Shown: positions 62,768-64,000 of the stretch, in pieces
How positions within the stretch are numbered: the stretch's first letter is position 1
Layout of the letters: each line of letters begins with the position of its first letter
Assembly: GCA_017381365.1 (NCBI GenBank)
Contig: JAFOCI010000015.1
Location: forward strand, 52,134-116,133
Direction: 5' to 3'
Length of the DNA stretch: 64,000 nucleotides
Source of the DNA: Treponema sp.
GTDB taxonomy: Bacteria; Spirochaetota; Spirochaetia; Treponematales; Treponemataceae
The notes under the pieces: generated by a model
The model's database searches: none
What the model was told of the DNA's origin: nothing
The model's input: the letters and a program-made list of their open reading frames with translations, nothing else
Program-made: the position numbers and the translations under genes

Positions 62768-64000
62768 TTATTCTTCAATATTCGGATGAACATCATCTGA
62801 TAAAGGCACATCTGATGCTTCATCTGCAACAACCTGCTCTTCAACAACTTCTGAAGATGAACTTGCAATTTCAGCACAATACTTTGCGCCGTTAACAATT
62901 TCGTAGAATTCCTTACCTTCCATAGTTTCAATTTCAAGAAGACGGTTCGCAATATAATCCAGCAAATCCTTGTGTTCAGAAAGAAGATTTACAACATAGT
63001 CATAACGTTCTTTTACTATGCGGGCAATTTCTTCATCAATATATTTTTGAGTTTCCTCTGAAAATTCGCGAACGAGATTTGGTTCGCCGCCTCTATTTCC
63101 AAGAACACCTTTGCCTAAAGTCATGTTCTGGAATTTATCGCTCATACCAAAATCTACAATCATACTCTTGATTATATCTGTAGCACGGGCAATATCATTA
63201 GAAGCACCTGTTGAAATATCATCAAGAAGAATCTGTTCAGCAGCACGGCCTCCCATCAGGGAATCAACTTCGCGAATAAGATCTTTTTTAGTCATAAAGT
63301 TCTTTTCTTCTTCTTCGCGATACTGTGTAAAGCCACCAACTCCATGGGAACGAGGAACAACTGTAATCTTGTTTACAGGTTCATGGTCAGGGGTAAAGGC
63401 TGCTACAAGAGCGTGACCTGTTTCGTGAACGGAAACGAGGCGCATTTCCTTTTTATTGTCCTTGCGGCTCTTTTTCTTAAGACCGATGCTGACTTTATCA
63501 ATGGCTTCGTTAAAATCTTCCATTGTGACTTTCTTTCGCTTGTTACGAACAGCAAGAAGTGCAGCTTCGTTTACAACGTTTGCAAGATCGGCACCAGCAA
63601 AACCGGTTGTACCATGTGCAATAGAAACAAAATCTACATCTGAATCAAGTTTTACATTTTTTGCATGAATACGAAGGATTTCTTCGCGGCCTTTTACATC
63701 TGGCTTTTCAACAGGAACCTGGCGGTCAAAACGCCCAGGACGAAGCAAAGCTGGATCAAGGATATCTGCACGGTTTGTTGCCGCAAGAATGATAAGACCT
63801 TTTTCGTTTTCAAAACCGTCCATCTCAACAAGAAGCTGGTTTAATGTCTGTTCCCGTTCATCATTGCCGCCGCCAAAACCATTTACACGGCTTTTACCAA
63901 GAGCATCTATTTTTGAATTATTTGCATCAACTAAATTTGTAATTGGTATCTCTATTTCTTGAGTGGTTGCTTCTTTTGAGTTTTTAAAAGTCCATTTTTC
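62768..64000 (-). CDS. ftsH: ATP-dependent zinc metalloprotease FtsH (3' part, runs off right edge)
   Basis: The visible part (410 aa, C-terminal) has the AAA second region (NDEREQTLNQLLVEMDGF), the SRH (ATNRADILDPALLRPGRFDR) and the peptidase HETGH zinc site. Unexpectedly, just before IDALGKSRVNG the frame reads PITNLVDANNSK, where family members have the Walker B segment with hydrophobic residues and DE. The frame stays open to the edge, so either an in-frame insertion or an alteration is present. The missing 5' part lies outside the window. FtsH degrades unassembled membrane proteins at the inner membrane. It is followed by lolA after 16 nt. Confidence 0.92.
   Translation of the reverse strand, partial: EKWTFKNSKEATTQEIEIPITNLVDANNSKIDALGKSRVNGFGGGNDEREQTLNQLLVEMDGFENEKGLIILAATNRADILDPALLRPGRFDRQVPVEKPDVKGREEILRIHAKNVKLDSDVDFVSIAHGTTGFAGADLANVVNEAALLAVRNKRKKVTMEDFNEAIDKVSIGLKKKSRKDNKKEMRLVSVHETGHALVAAFTPDHEPVNKITVVPRSHGVGGFTQYREEEEKNFMTKKDLIREVDSLMGGRAAEQILLDDISTGASNDIARATDIIKSMIVDFGMSDKFQNMTLGKGVLGNRGGEPNLVREFSEETQKYIDEEIARIVKERYDYVVNLLSEHKDLLDYIANRLLEIETMEGKEFYEIVNGAKYCAEIASSSSEVVEEQVVADEASDVPLSDDVHPNIEE

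Noticed and set aside
62752..62952. 67-residue extension of LolA
   Set aside because: It lies inside ftsH in another frame, and the signal peptide at MKKIAKLF would be internal.

Overview
The window looks like a stretch of a host-associated treponeme chromosome (Spirochaetes, genus Treponema or a close relative). The evidence is a moderately AT-rich sequence, Gram-negative envelope genes (lptC, lptA, lptB, lolA, OmpA-like and FadL/UPF0164-like outer membrane proteins), chemotaxis genes, a FliL-like protein, a GTP-dependent PEP carboxykinase, and protein types I associate with treponemes (DUF5312-like, DUF4954-like). The species cannot be named from the sequence. Genes are densely packed and nearly all are chromosomal housekeeping or envelope genes. 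I see no prophage, transposase gene, CRISPR array or rRNA. One tRNA gene (Asn) is present.

Layout. 1-8.9 kb: a palindromic repeat, a UMP-kinase-like gene, a wall-hydrolase lipoprotein, radC, a PEGA protein, an HtrA-type protease, a large tyrosine-phosphatase-like protein, uvrB and rpmB. 9-18.3 kb: a PhnP-like hydrolase, pckG, a TPR-GAF-GGDEF protein, a secreted histidine phosphatase, and a gene joining a TetR-type HTH to an HMGL-type aldolase. A 770-bp repeat zone follows (120-bp tandem units, a MITE-like element, and half of the repeat found at position 1). 18.3-30.2 kb: DUF4954-like protein, an M16 homologue without zinc ligands, 5-formyl-THF cyclo-ligase, tRNA-Asn, an Ig-repeat/OmpA protein, an outer membrane barrel and a DUF5312-like protein. 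30-40 kb: a two-TM sensor-like protein, hflX, fliL-like, an ECF sigma/anti-sigma cassette, a LysM-M23 peptidase, rlmE, a prenyl synthase operon. 40-46 kb: cheR-cheB and pyrG-lptC-lptA-lptB. 46-64 kb: an ArsC-like protein, rny, small membrane and ASCH proteins, gatCAB, a GH13 enzyme, pcrA/uvrD, rimO, a RodZ-like HTH protein, lolA, and the 3' part of ftsH running off the right edge.

Points that stand out. (1) At least ten genes on both strands have a -10-like hexamer ending exactly 6-7 nt before the ATG and no Shine-Dalgarno, so leaderless transcription may be common here. (2) The HTH-aldolase fusion sits behind three copies of a 12-bp operator-like site and has an internal start with its own ribosome binding site. 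(3) CTP synthase has Asp in place of the glutaminase nucleophile Cys. (4) The FtsH reading frame departs from the family consensus right at Walker B, suggesting an in-frame insertion that continues outside the window. (5) A GGGGCTGTCC-ended MITE-like family has four copies, all between convergent genes. Function calls rest on recognised motifs and remembered family consensus; no database search was run.
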